64,000 bases of DNA from Cellvibrio mixtus subsp. mixtus J3-8. GTDB lineage: Bacteria > Pseudomonadota > Gammaproteobacteria > Pseudomonadales > Cellvibrionaceae. Position 1 is the stretch's first letter, and every line of letters begins with the position of its first letter. The translations under genes and the position numbers were made by a program. Under the pieces are notes generated by a model. That model was given only the letters and a program-made list of their open reading frames with translations. It ran no database searches and was not told the DNA's origin. The stretch is from assembly GCF_000766945.1 (NCBI RefSeq), contig NZ_KN266207.1, positions 219,829-283,828 of the forward strand, given 5' to 3'. Shown here in pieces: positions 17,069 through 25,871 of this stretch.

Positions 17069-17141
17069 GTTGCGGTTCGCAAGCTCACCAGCAACCTACG
17101 AAGTGCCATGTAGGTTGCTGGTGAGCGGAGCGAACCGCAAC
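17069..17141. repeat. Intercistronic inverted repeat between nrdA and nrdB
   Basis: A ~31-base left arm (GTTGCGGTTCG, then CTCACCAGCAACCTAC) and its near-exact inverse (from 17110) are separated by ten bases. The outer 11 bp and inner 16 bp pair perfectly, with a mismatched 4-5 bases between. It is the same family as 14026-14169. In the nrdAB mRNA it would form a long hairpin that could affect the relative amounts of the subunits. Confidence 0.85.
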
Positions 17142-17156
17142 ACGATTATTGGCAAG

Positions 17157-20096
17157 TTACTGGCAAGCCTCACAATCCGGATTGTCTATCGAACAAGCCA
17201 ATGGCACTGGTGCCGCTTCGGCGAAGCTCGCTTCTTCAATTGCTGATACCACGGGTTTTGCTACTGCCGGTGCTGCGCTTAATGCGCTCGCGCCGCCCGC
17301 TGACACGGCGTTCAATGCACCGGTGTTAATGGTGGATTTTTCCGTGGTGGTTGCCGCTAACGCGCGCAAGTAATAAGTGGTTTTCAAACCGCTGTACCAG
17401 GCCATGCGATAGGTGATGTCCAGTTTTTTGCCGTTCGCGCCCGCAATGTACAAGTTCAAGCTCTGCGCTTGGTCGATCCACTTCTGGCGACGGCTGGCGG
17501 CTTCAACAATCCAGCGTGGCTCCACTTCAAATGCGGTGGCATAAATCGCTTTCAAGTCTGCCGGAATGCGATCAATTTTTTGCAGTGAACCTTCGTAGTA
17601 CTTCAAATCGTTAACCATTACTGCATCCCACAGGCCACGGGCTTTTAAATCGTGAACAAGGTGCGGGTTTACTACAGTGAATTCGCCGGACAGGTTGGAT
17701 TTCACGTAGAGGTTTTGGTACGTCGGTTCAATCGATTGGGTTACGCCAGTGATGTTGGAAATGGTTGCGGTTGGTGCAATCGCCATCACGTTGGAGTTGC
17801 GCATACCTTGTGCTTTCACTTGCGCGCGCAAAGTGTCCCAATCAAAGGTTTTGCTGCGATCCACTTTGATGTAATTCTCGCCGCGGTTTTGCGCGAGGAT
17901 TTCAATCGAGTCGATGGGCAATACGCCTTTGCTCCACAAGGAACCTTCAAATGTTGAATACTTACCGCGCTCGGCGGCCAGTTCGCTGGAGGCTTTGATC
18001 GCGTAGTAGCTCACGGCTTCCATGGAGGTATCGGCAAAATCCACGGCTTGTTGCGAGCTGTAAGCGATGCGTTGTTCGTACAGCGCATCCTGGAAGCCCA
18101 TGATGCCGAGGCCGATTGGACGGTGACGCAGGTTGGACGCTTTGGAGGTCGCAACGGCGTAGTAGTTAATGTCGATGACGTTATCCAGCATGCGGATCGC
18201 CGTCTTAATTGTCCTTTCAAGCTTTGCCTGATCGAGTTTGCCATCAACAATGTGCTGCGCCAGGTTCACGGAACCGAGGTTACATACAGCGATTTCGTCG
18301 TTGGCTTTGGTGTTCAAGGTAATTTCGGTACACAGGTTGGACGAGTGCACTACACCGGCATGCTGCTGCGGGCTGCGCAGGTTGCACGGGTCTTTGAAGG
18401 TGATCCATGGGTGGCCGGTTTCAAACAGCATACCCAGCATCTTTCTCCACAAATCCAGTGCGCGCACGGTTTTGAAAACTTTGATTTTGCCTTGCGCGGC
18501 TTCGCGCTCGTAATGCTCGTAGCGCTCTTCGAAGGCTTTACCGTACAGGTCGTGCAGGTCCGGTACATCGTTCGGGGAGAAAAGGGTCCACTCTTTGTCA
18601 TCGAATACGCGTTTCATGAATGCATCGGGCACCCAGTTGGCGGTATTCATGTCGTGGGTGCGGCGACGGTCATCACCGGTGTTTTTACGCAGCTCAAGGA
18701 ATTCCTCGACATCCATATGCCAGGTTTCCAGGTAGGCACACACCGCGCCTTTGCGCTTGCCGCCCTGGTTTACCGCGACGGCGGTGTCGTTGGCCACTTT
18801 CAGGAAGGGAACCACACCTTGCGATTTACCGTTGGTGCCTTTGATGTAGGCGCCGAGTGCGCGCACCGGCGTCCAGTCGTTACCCAAGCCGCCAGCGAAT
18901 TTGCTGAGCATGGCGTTGTCTTGCATTGCGCCGTAAATACCGTGCAGGTCGTCCGGTACGGTAGTCAGGTAGCAAGAGGACAACTGCGGGCGCAAGGTGC
19001 CGGAGTTGAACAGGGTCGGGGTGGAACTCATGTAATCGAACGAAGAGAGCAGGCGATAGAACTCGATCGCGCGCTCTTCTTTTTGCTCTTCCTGGATCGC
19101 CAGGCCCATCGCCACGCGCATGAAGAAAATTTGTGGCAATTCAATGCGGGTGTTGTTGCTGTGGATGAAATAGCGATCGTACAGGGTTTGCAGGCCGAGG
19201 TAGGTGAATTGCAGGTCGCGCTCGGCGATCAATGCCTTGCCCAGCTTTTCCAGGTCGAAATTGAGCAGCTCTGGCGATACCAGTTCCAGCTCAACACTTT
19301 TCTTCAAATAGACCGGCAGGGTTTGGGCGTAGAGGGTTTCCATATCGGCCTGGGTGGCTGAATCGGCAATGCCGAAGAAGCTGAGGGCTTCAGCGCGCAG
19401 TTTGTCCATCAGCAAGCGGGCGGTAACGAATGAATAGTTTGGCTCTTTCTCTACCAGGGTACGCGCAGTGATCACCAGTGAGGTGTTTACGTCTTTCTCG
19501 GCAACACCGTCATACAGGTTGCGCATGGCTTCATCGAGAATTGCTTTCTCTTCCACACCGGCCAAACCGGCACAGGCTTCATGCACGATGGTGCGCATGC
19601 GGGCAATGTTCAGCGGCGCGCGGGTGCCGTTGTCCAGTATTACGTTCAGGCTCGGGTAATCCGGGTCCGGCTCTTGCGAAGCCGGTTGTTTCTGGGCGCG
19701 CAAGCGGGCGTGCTCTTCGCGGTAGAGCACGTAATCGCGGGCGACTTTTTGCTCGCCGGAGCGCATCAGGATCAGTTCAACCTGGTCCTGGATTTCTTCA
19801 ATATGGATAGTGCCACCCGACGGCATACGACGTTTAAAGGTGGCGGTGATTTGCTGGGTCAGGTTATCGACCATCTCGCGCACACGCGTAGAAGCAGCGG
19901 CTTTACCGCCTTCAACGGCCAGGAAGGCCTTGGTCATAGCGATGGCGATTTTGCTGGCATCGAAAGGAACCACGGTTCCGTTGCGCTTGATGACGCGCAA
20001 TTGTCCCGGCGCTGTCGCCGTAAGGTTGGCCGATCCGCCATGAATGTCGTGTTGGACGTTGGTGGTGCCGGTGGTTTGTTCAATGTCAGTATGCAT
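17157..20096 (-). CDS. nrdA: Ribonucleoside-diphosphate reductase class Ia, alpha subunit
   Basis: 979 residues. Catalytic and allosteric subunit reducing NDPs to dNDPs. Two N-terminal ATP cones are visible (first ~33-125 with V-I-K-R-N-G-T-V-V-P-F-D; second ~145-235 with L-D-N-G-T-R-A-P-L-N-I), as in Pseudomonas NrdA. Catalytic motifs include S-S-C-Y-L-T-T-V, N-L-C-T-E-I-T-L-N and A-P-T-A-T-I-S-N. The C-terminal redox tail is C-S-I-D-N-P-D-C-E-A-C-Q. It is transcribed first, before nrdB. Upstream are an NrdR-type box at 20297 and a DnaA box at 20573. Confidence 0.97.
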   Translation of the reverse strand: MHTDIEQTTGTTNVQHDIHGGSANLTATAPGQLRVIKRNGTVVPFDASKIAIAMTKAFLAVEGGKAAASTRVREMVDNLTQQITATFKRRMPSGGTIHIEEIQDQVELILMRSGEQKVARDYVLYREEHARLRAQKQPASQEPDPDYPSLNVILDNGTRAPLNIARMRTIVHEACAGLAGVEEKAILDEAMRNLYDGVAEKDVNTSLVITARTLVEKEPNYSFVTARLLMDKLRAEALSFFGIADSATQADMETLYAQTLPVYLKKSVELELVSPELLNFDLEKLGKALIAERDLQFTYLGLQTLYDRYFIHSNNTRIELPQIFFMRVAMGLAIQEEQKEERAIEFYRLLSSFDYMSSTPTLFNSGTLRPQLSSCYLTTVPDDLHGIYGAMQDNAMLSKFAGGLGNDWTPVRALGAYIKGTNGKSQGVVPFLKVANDTAVAVNQGGKRKGAVCAYLETWHMDVEEFLELRKNTGDDRRRTHDMNTANWVPDAFMKRVFDDKEWTLFSPNDVPDLHDLYGKAFEERYEHYEREAAQGKIKVFKTVRALDLWRKMLGMLFETGHPWITFKDPCNLRSPQQHAGVVHSSNLCTEITLNTKANDEIAVCNLGSVNLAQHIVDGKLDQAKLERTIKTAIRMLDNVIDINYYAVATSKASNLRHRPIGLGIMGFQDALYEQRIAYSSQQAVDFADTSMEAVSYYAIKASSELAAERGKYSTFEGSLWSKGVLPIDSIEILAQNRGENYIKVDRSKTFDWDTLRAQVKAQGMRNSNVMAIAPTATISNITGVTQSIEPTYQNLYVKSNLSGEFTVVNPHLVHDLKARGLWDAVMVNDLKYYEGSLQKIDRIPADLKAIYATAFEVEPRWIVEAASRRQKWIDQAQSLNLYIAGANGKKLDITYRMAWYSGLKTTYYLRALAATTTEKSTINTGALNAVSAGGASALSAAPAVAKPVVSAIEEASFAEAAPVPLACSIDNPDCEACQ

Positions 20097-20296
20097 AGAC
20101 GTCTCCCGCGTGAGGTCTTCCCGATTGGTGAGCTTGAATAATTAAAACAGTTACCGCTTTGATCCCGTTGAATTACCAGCGTTGGTCTTTCTACGGCGTT
20201 CTATGGCTTTGACGCTTTCCATGTAGCTATGTTCGCCAATGTTCGCCAATGCCATGATAAAACAGGGTAGAACACACTCATTTTGCACTTTTGGTG

Positions 20297-20314
20297 ACCA
20301 CTATATGTTGTGGT
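20297..20314. promoter_or_regulatory. NrdR box upstream of nrdA
   Basis: The palindrome ACCACTATATGTTGTGGT closely fits the NrdR consensus (acaCwATATwtwGtgt). NrdR represses ribonucleotide reductase operons when dATP is high. It lies ~200 bases upstream of the nrdA ATG. A second, poorer match (CACCTATATCTAGGGG) is ~200 bases further up; NrdR boxes normally come as close pairs, so the partner is uncertain. Confidence 0.6.
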
Positions 20315-20572
20315 CAGACAAATTGCTGCTGTGCTCATCCACCAACACCATACAACGCTGTCATTCCGCATGTTGACCATAAACTTCCAGGCCATTCCAG
20401 CGTAAAGGTTGTGAATGGCATCAAAATTATGCTCAATGGGATCAAAAAAATACTTGACGATTTATCGCTTCAGGTCTAGGGGCCAAAAGTGGTTTAACAC
20501 CTATATCTAGGGGTAAATCGTGAATGGGCTACAAGATAATGCGGTTACGGGTTTTATGCAAGGTTGAAAACC

Positions 20573-20581
20573 TGTGGATAA
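20573..20581 (-). promoter_or_regulatory. DnaA box upstream of nrdA
   Basis: A perfect TTATCCACA on the minus strand, ~480 bases upstream of nrdA. DnaA controls nrdAB in E. coli, so a role in linking dNTP supply to replication is plausible, but a single 9-mer can occur by chance. Confidence 0.4.
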
Positions 20582-20912
20582 GGTGTTGGCGGGGTTGGGA
20601 AAAACTGGGGGCAACGTCCTGATTGACGCGCCAACCACCGGAAAACCAGTGTTTAATGCGGCTCATACCATTAATGACACTTTTTGGGAGAGATTAGATT
20701 TTTTTCTCATAGAAGACACTGCCAAATATGACTACATATTGTGTCTGGTGGTTTGTGCGGCAGATTGGCTTTTTGGGTAACGCATTGGCGCAAAAATAAC
20801 CCCGGCAAATATATTCCGCGAAGCCACTTTTATTAACGGATATGCAAAGAAATACGCCATAAATTGGCAATGTCTGCCACGCTGGTTTGACGGGCATCCT
20901 TGCTGATTAATA

Positions 20913-22172
20913 TCAATGTGACCTGGCTACCGCCGCTAACAATTGCAACCGGTAAGTCGCCTCCAGCATGGCGCGGCTATTATGCAGGGGACCTTTAAAC
21001 GGATTTGCCCGCAGTTCGTTGCGCTGCCTGCCGGCGGTATCCGTACCCCAATACCAATCACCTTGCGGGTGGGCGAGGTGGGCTTTGATAAAACCCCAGT
21101 TGCGCATCGCGCCCATGAGGTATCGAGTGTCGCCGCTGATTTGGTAGGCGGTCAGGAATGAGACCAGGGCTTCGCCTTGCACCCACCAGTCTTTGTTGGT
21201 GTCTTCAGGGCTGTTCACTAAACCACCGGTACCATCCAGTCCCTTGAGGCCGGTAGCGGCAACCTTGAGCGCAAATTGTTCGGTATGAGTGATCAGTTCT
21301 TCTTCGTCCTGCACTTTGGCGGCAATTACCAGTGACCAGGCTGCTTCCTGGTCAAGGCCATTGCTAATGGCATCGCCCTGTGCTTTCCAGTCATTGTTAA
21401 AGTCCAGGTCAAAATGGCCCGTTTTGCTGTTGTAGGCTTTGCTCTGTAACAGGGCTATTAATTCTTTATGATTTTTCTTTAACTCGGCATTTGGCCAGAG
21501 CGCTAGCAGGCGGCTATAGGCTTGTAAAACCTGGAGTTGGGTTTTAAGGGTTTTTGCAGCACCCGTGTTGAAGCTGTCGGTGGCTTTGCCCTGGCTCCAA
21601 TCCTGGTTAAGGGTTTGGATGTAGCCGCCCTGTTTGGTATCGCGCGCATATTTTTCCAATAACTTATACAAGACCTTGGCTTGTTCCAGCGCCGGTTTGT
21701 GGGTGCGGGCATATTCACAATAGGCGAGCAGGGCCAATGCCTGGGCATAAACTTGTTTATGGGGTTGGATGGGTTTTCCATCAACACCCAGCATCCAGTA
21801 CACACCGCCATGTTGTTTATCCTGAAAGTTTTTTTCCAAATCTGCGAAGGCGTAGGCTGCCAATTTTTTGTATTCATCACTGGGTGCTTCAGCATCGGCG
21901 GCAGAAAACGCCCAAAGGATTTCACTGCTGAGCAGCGCGCTACGGGTGGACCCCGGAACGGGTTTCCCTTGTGCGTCGATTACACCAAAAAAGCCGTTAT
22001 TGTTTTTATTGGGAAGGTTCTTTTGCCAAAACGGCAGAATATTTTCAGTGAGTTCCTGCTGGAAACCATTGGCCATCTGCAAGAGTGCTTCGGAAGAGGG
22101 GGCCGGGATTGTTTGTGCCATGGCAAGGGTTGGAGCGATCAGGAGCACCAGGCCGGAAAGTAGTCGTTTCAT
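20913..22172 (-). CDS. Periplasmic N-acylglucosamine/cellobiose 2-epimerase family enzyme
   Basis: 419 residues with a Sec signal peptide (cut after A-M-A, ~residue 19). The body is an (alpha/alpha)6 barrel of the AGE/cellobiose 2-epimerase family: G-F-F-G-V-I-D-A-Q-G, G-G-V-Y-W-M-L, W-W-V-Q-G-E-A-L-V-S-F, G-D-W-Y-W-G-T-D and the C-terminal K-G-P-L-H-N-S-R-A-M-L-E. These enzymes epimerise the reducing-end sugar of disaccharides such as cellobiose or mannobiose at C2. Export to the periplasm suggests action on imported oligosaccharides. It is monocistronic with no obvious partner. The choice between cellobiose, mannobiose and GlcNAc as substrate is open. Confidence 0.88.
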   Translation of the reverse strand: MKRLLSGLVLLIAPTLAMAQTIPAPSSEALLQMANGFQQELTENILPFWQKNLPNKNNNGFFGVIDAQGKPVPGSTRSALLSSEILWAFSAADAEAPSDEYKKLAAYAFADLEKNFQDKQHGGVYWMLGVDGKPIQPHKQVYAQALALLAYCEYARTHKPALEQAKVLYKLLEKYARDTKQGGYIQTLNQDWSQGKATDSFNTGAAKTLKTQLQVLQAYSRLLALWPNAELKKNHKELIALLQSKAYNSKTGHFDLDFNNDWKAQGDAISNGLDQEAAWSLVIAAKVQDEEELITHTEQFALKVAATGLKGLDGTGGLVNSPEDTNKDWWVQGEALVSFLTAYQISGDTRYLMGAMRNWGFIKAHLAHPQGDWYWGTDTAGRQRNELRANPFKGPLHNSRAMLEATYRLQLLAAVARSH

Positions 22173-22563
22173 GCTGTACCTGTTTTTTGCTTATTGATTA
22201 TGTGGTGTTTGGAGCGAATGGCGGAGCGAGTGCGGATGGCGGAGGGCTCCGGAATTGCAGTCTATCGTAGGCGTCAGTTTGAGGGCGAGAGCTGGTACGG
22301 ATTTTTATCGGAAAGATAATAATTATCAGTTAAATTAAGGGGGCTAACGTTCAAATAAAAAAGGGGCCGAAGCCCCTTTTGACGATATCTTGCCGGACGT
22401 CCTTGTCTGCCTCCTTGCGGCTATTACGTTCCCTGCATTTTTATGTTGATGTGAAAGGGTTACAGCCTGATTAACATCCTGTTAACAGATGATGACTTGT
22501 GCATTTACGAGTCACTATTTGCAAGCCGCTGTATTTACAAATCACTGTTTTTACAAACAACAG
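22173..22563. other. Intergenic region with the phoX terminator, no gene seen
   Basis: 391 bases between the epimerase start and the PhoX stop. Apart from the terminator at 22352-22381 I see only spurious frames antisense to phoX that extend into the gap. Confidence 0.6.
22352..22381 (-). terminator. Intrinsic terminator downstream of phoX
   Basis: The stem AAAAGGGGC / GCCCCTTTT has a 4-base loop (22359-22380), followed on the minus strand by TTTTTTATTT. It lies ~180 bases after the phoX stop and is the first strong terminator for that gene. Confidence 0.8.
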
Positions 22564-24609
22564 TTACGAACCAATGATACCTCCATCATTTTTGGTGACG
22601 ATCACTGTGGCAGAGCGTGGACGCGTGCCGCCACCTTCCGGCCAGCTACTGGTGAAGCTTGTGGGGGTGGAGCGATCACCGGGGTGCTGGATGTTTACAA
22701 ACATGGTCTTCAGGTCCGGGGTCAGGGTTACGCCGGTTACTTCTGCGTCTATCGGGCCTACCAGGAAACGCTTGATTTGTTTGGTCACCGGGTCGGCAGC
22801 CAGCATTTGGTTGTTGCCGTAAGGGCCGTTACCTTGCTGGGTTCCGCTCATGTCGGTTTGGATCCAGGCCACACCGCGGGTATCAATCAACAGGCCATCA
22901 GGGCTGGCGAAGTGGTTGTCAGCAGTGAGGGTTACTGCGCTGGTACCGGTGCCGGTTACTGTGCCTACATCCCCGCCGAGCAGGAATATGTCCCACTTGA
23001 AGGTGGTTTTGTCGGCATCTTCACGCCAGCGGATGATATGGCCGGTAGCGTTGTTAGCGCGCGGGTTGGCGGCATCAACCTGGGCTTCAGTACGTGCAGT
23101 GTTGTTGGTGAGGGTGAAATAAACCTCCCCGGTTGACGGGTGTACTGCACCCCACTCGGGGCGGTCCATTTTGGTGGCGCCTACCAGGTCGGCAGCGGTA
23201 CGGGTGTTAATTAACAGGTCGGCCTGGTTGGTGAAGCTCACACCTGCCGCCGCCGCTTTAGCGGTGAAGTTGCTGTTCGTTACATCCAGTGCCAACCACT
23301 CGCCAGTACCATCGGAGTTGAATCTGGCTACATACAAGGTTCCGGTATTCAACAACCAGCCGCCTGCAGTGGCTTTGTGGAACGGTTCAGCTGACACAAA
23401 TTTATAGATGTACTCGTTTTGCGAGTCATCGCCGGAATAACACACGACTGGTTTGCCTTCAACCGCCGGGGCGAAGATCACCCCTTCATGGCCAAAACGG
23501 CCCAGCGCAGTGCGTTTTTGCGGGCGACCTTCCGGATCGAACGGATCAATTTCTACCATCCAGCCGAACGTGTTTGGCTCGTTGCGGTAATCGTCGAGCG
23601 CCGTTGCACCTTTGGTTGAGGCATCAAAACGAATGTATTCATCAGCACCTGAATCCGCCAGCTCCCAGTAGTAGCGGCCATTTTTGTTCGATACACCATA
23701 ACGCTTGTGTTCGCGCGGCTGGGTGGCATCTTTGTTAACGAAATAACCGGCCCAGTTTTCTTCGGCAGTCAGGTAGGTATTCCAGGGGGTGGCACCCATG
23801 CCGCAGTTGTTGATGGTGCCACGGGTTGCAGTGCCGTTCGGGCTGTATTTAGTCGCCAGCAGTGGTGAGCTGGCAGCCGGGCCGCGGATATCCATTGGCG
23901 TGCCGCTGGTGATGCGACGGTTAAACGGGCTGCCAGTAACCACTTCCCAGTTGTTACCGTTTTTGCGGATGTGGATCACGCTGACTCCGTGGGCTGCGAT
24001 TTCCTTGCGCACCTCATCGGCAGGGCGGGTTGCACCCAGGGTCGGGCCATTCTTGTGGAGCAGCTTGTCATCAATGTATTCATGGTTCATTACCAGCAAG
24101 CCTTCGCTGGAATTGGTATGCGTAGTCTTGGCATCAATCGGGAAAAAGAAAACACCGTCATGGTGGGCGCCAACCTGTTGTTCCTGGTCAGCACCGGTGT
24201 TAGTCGCATCAGCTTTATAAGCTGGCAAGCTACCGGTTAAAGGCGTACCCCAAGGCACAAAAGACTTGGCGGTGTAACCGGTGGGTACGGTTATAGCATC
24301 GTTGCGGTTGGTGGCAATCGCGGTAAAGCCGAGCAGGGGCGCCAAGGATGAAGAGCTTGAACTGCTGGATGACGCGGGTGCATTGGAGCTGCTGGAAGAT
24401 GACGAACTGGAGTTGGATTTCTTCTTGTGGTCATCGCCACCGCAAGCGACCAGGCTGGTGCCCATAAAGGCTGCCACTGCAGTACCAAGGCTACCTTTTA
24501 AAAACTGGCGACGATGGGCCAGAATTTCACTGAAGGTTGGATTGTTCGACGTATTAGACATCGGCTCAATGCCGGAATTGTCGATTTCATAAACAGTATG
24601 GTCGGTCAT
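22564..24609 (-). CDS. phoX: PhoX-family alkaline phosphatase, Tat-exported
   Basis: 681 residues. A Tat signal with R33-R34 (H-R-R-Q-F-L-K-G) and a hydrophobic stretch to L-V-A-C-G-G is followed by a poly-Ser linker (~64-90). The rest is the DUF839/PhoX beta-propeller: A-V-H-P-S-T-G-E-V-Y-F-T-L-T-N-N, the F-A-S-P-D-G-L segment and V-N-I-Q-H-P-G-D-R-S are family blocks. PhoX is a Ca/Fe-dependent phosphomonoesterase induced by phosphate starvation. A Pho box with matching -10 lies ~60 bases upstream. The Tat signal starts after a ~30-residue N-terminal extension, as is usual for this family. Confidence 0.93.
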   Translation of the reverse strand: MTDHTVYEIDNSGIEPMSNTSNNPTFSEILAHRRQFLKGSLGTAVAAFMGTSLVACGGDDHKKKSNSSSSSSSSSNAPASSSSSSSSSLAPLLGFTAIATNRNDAITVPTGYTAKSFVPWGTPLTGSLPAYKADATNTGADQEQQVGAHHDGVFFFPIDAKTTHTNSSEGLLVMNHEYIDDKLLHKNGPTLGATRPADEVRKEIAAHGVSVIHIRKNGNNWEVVTGSPFNRRITSGTPMDIRGPAASSPLLATKYSPNGTATRGTINNCGMGATPWNTYLTAEENWAGYFVNKDATQPREHKRYGVSNKNGRYYWELADSGADEYIRFDASTKGATALDDYRNEPNTFGWMVEIDPFDPEGRPQKRTALGRFGHEGVIFAPAVEGKPVVCYSGDDSQNEYIYKFVSAEPFHKATAGGWLLNTGTLYVARFNSDGTGEWLALDVTNSNFTAKAAAAGVSFTNQADLLINTRTAADLVGATKMDRPEWGAVHPSTGEVYFTLTNNTARTEAQVDAANPRANNATGHIIRWREDADKTTFKWDIFLLGGDVGTVTGTGTSAVTLTADNHFASPDGLLIDTRGVAWIQTDMSGTQQGNGPYGNNQMLAADPVTKQIKRFLVGPIDAEVTGVTLTPDLKTMFVNIQHPGDRSTPTSFTSSWPEGGGTRPRSATVIVTKNDGGIIGS

Positions 24610-24651
24610 CGGTTGCTTCCTGTTGTTTTAGTAGGGAAAGGATTGGCAACG

Positions 24652-24685
24652 ATTAAAGCGACGCTATATGTCAGTTCGACTACAG
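24652..24685 (-). promoter_or_regulatory. Pho box and -10 of the phoX promoter
   Basis: On the minus strand CTGTAGT-CGAA-CTGACAT (24668-24685) fits the PhoB 7-4-7 direct repeat (CTGTCAT) with 5/7 and 6/7 matches. Ten bases later is TTTAAT as -10. The layout (Pho box replacing the -35) is typical of PhoB-activated promoters. Confidence 0.7.
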
Positions 24686-24697
24686 ATTTTTGAAGAT

Positions 24698-24716
24698 TTG
24701 ATAACAACGTTATCAA
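24698..24716. promoter_or_regulatory. Palindromic operator candidate
   Basis: Perfect arms TTGATAAC and GTTATCAA are separated by AAC, in the divergent gap between phoX and the HDOD gene. It resembles a dimeric repressor operator; the regulator is unknown. Confidence 0.4.
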
Positions 24717-24833
24717 CGTGCAGGTGATGGTGTGGCGATAGTAATGCTTACCCTGGTAAATGCATTTATTACCCGGGCAGTTAAATCTGCTACGCTTGGG
24801 GCAACAAAATTCATTTTACCCATCTCCCGTTAT

Positions 24834-25706
24834 ATGGACTCCAGTGTGCAATCGGTTCAACCAGATTATTCAGTGTATCGCAACGTGATTAGCGATTTAT
24901 TAAATGGCAAGGAACAATTGCCCAGCTTGCCTACTATCACCTTTGAAATCCGTAAAGCCATGGAGCAGCAAGATCTCTCCATGGTTGACTTGAGCAAACT
25001 GCTCGCAAAAGATCCGGCATTATCGGCAGTGTTGCTGAAATATGCATCCAGCCCTTTGATTGGCAGCCAGACTCCACCACAAAATTTGCTGGATGTTGTG
25101 CGTTTGCTAGGGATGAACCAGGTGGAGCGCATCACTATGGTGCACTCCATTAAAAGTTTGTTTTCTGTGCATTCGGTAAAACACAAGCGTTTGTTTATGG
25201 AAGCCTGGCGGCGCCTTGCGTTAAAAGCGAGCCTGAGTACTTACATCACCAAGCAAATGCATTTGAAAAATGTATTGCCGGATAATGTATTGATGGCGGC
25301 GCTGTTGAGTGAAGTCGGCACCCTGGCGGTGCTCTCTGCATTTAAAAACAGCGAAGAAACACCGGACCTTCCGGCGTATGTTGCGCTCTGTCGTGAATAC
25401 GCAAAATCATTGGGGGTGATTACCCTCAAGCAATGGCAGGTGGGTGAGCAATACGTAAAAGCCGTACAGGAAATTGGCAATTGGAAAGGTGAAAATCCCG
25501 GCCCTGCAAATCTGACGGACCTTATTAACCTCGGTTTATATCACGCCCTCAAACTCAGCTACACCAAAACTGATTTGCCGCCCATTCAGGAGTTAACGGC
25601 TTATCAAAAACTGGAAGAACCCAACAATAAAGTGATCGCTGGCGGGTTGGATATTGTCATGAGCAATATCCAGGAAATTCGCATCGTAGCAAAAAGTTTG
25701 TTTTAG
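24834..25706 (+). CDS. HDOD-domain signalling protein
   Basis: 290 residues from the ATG at 24834; a longer frame starts at a GTG at 24732, but its extra 34 residues are not domain-like. The HDOD core starts at L-P-S-L-P-T-I-T-F-E-I, with D-L-S-K-L-L-A-K-D-P-A-L-S-A, L-L-D-V-V-R-L-L-G-M-N-Q-V and the L-M-A-A-L-L-S-E-V-G helix. HDOD proteins are catalytically inactive HD-fold scaffolds in signalling and cell-cycle control. No receiver or GGDEF/EAL domain is attached. The gene is divergent from phoX. No clear ribosome site is seen at either start. Confidence 0.85.
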   Translation: MDSSVQSVQPDYSVYRNVISDLLNGKEQLPSLPTITFEIRKAMEQQDLSMVDLSKLLAKDPALSAVLLKYASSPLIGSQTPPQNLLDVVRLLGMNQVERITMVHSIKSLFSVHSVKHKRLFMEAWRRLALKASLSTYITKQMHLKNVLPDNVLMAALLSEVGTLAVLSAFKNSEETPDLPAYVALCREYAKSLGVITLKQWQVGEQYVKAVQEIGNWKGENPGPANLTDLINLGLYHALKLSYTKTDLPPIQELTAYQKLEEPNNKVIAGGLDIVMSNIQEIRIVAKSLF

Positions 25707-25871
25707 ATTTCATTTCCCTGCATGAAAAACTCTGCTACTGCCTGTTTCCAACGACACTCTTTGTCTCGCAGCCGTAGCGTTTTTTATGTACTTGAAATCT
25801 TCCAAAAATATTATTTCTGCGCACCCCGGCCGCTTTGCATATTGCCGGTGTGCAACTCATTTTCTTTATTC

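Larger units (their letters stand above)
20097..20912. other. Long nrdA leader region, no gene seen
   Basis: 816 bases between nrdA and the epimerase gene. Open frames (for example on the plus strand around 20574-20780) have no family resemblance and no good ribosome site, so I do not call them. It contains an NrdR box, a weak second box-like palindrome (20496-20514), a consensus DnaA box, and a 2x10-base tandem repeat (GTTCGCCAAT) near 20232. Confidence 0.6.

Noticed and set aside
18048-19361. 437-residue open frame antisense to nrdA
   Set aside because: It mirrors nrdA codon structure, has no ribosome site or family resemblance, and nrdA is beyond doubt.
20496-20514. Second NrdR-like palindrome (CACCTATATCTAGGGG)
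   Set aside because: The outer bases do not pair well and the 200-base distance from the good box is unlike known NrdR box pairs; kept only as a remark.
20574-20780. 68-residue frame starting GTG in the nrdA leader
   Set aside because: The start coincides with the DnaA box, there is no ribosome site, and there is no family.
15669-20910. Shared GCATCCTTGCTGAT near the 3' ends of nrdB and the epimerase gene
   Set aside because: A 14-base match is expected by chance several times in 64 kb.
22489-24592. Several plus-strand frames antisense to phoX, including one of 215 residues
   Set aside because: They are shadows of the phoX frame; the acidic one near 24281 is the complement of the Ser linker.
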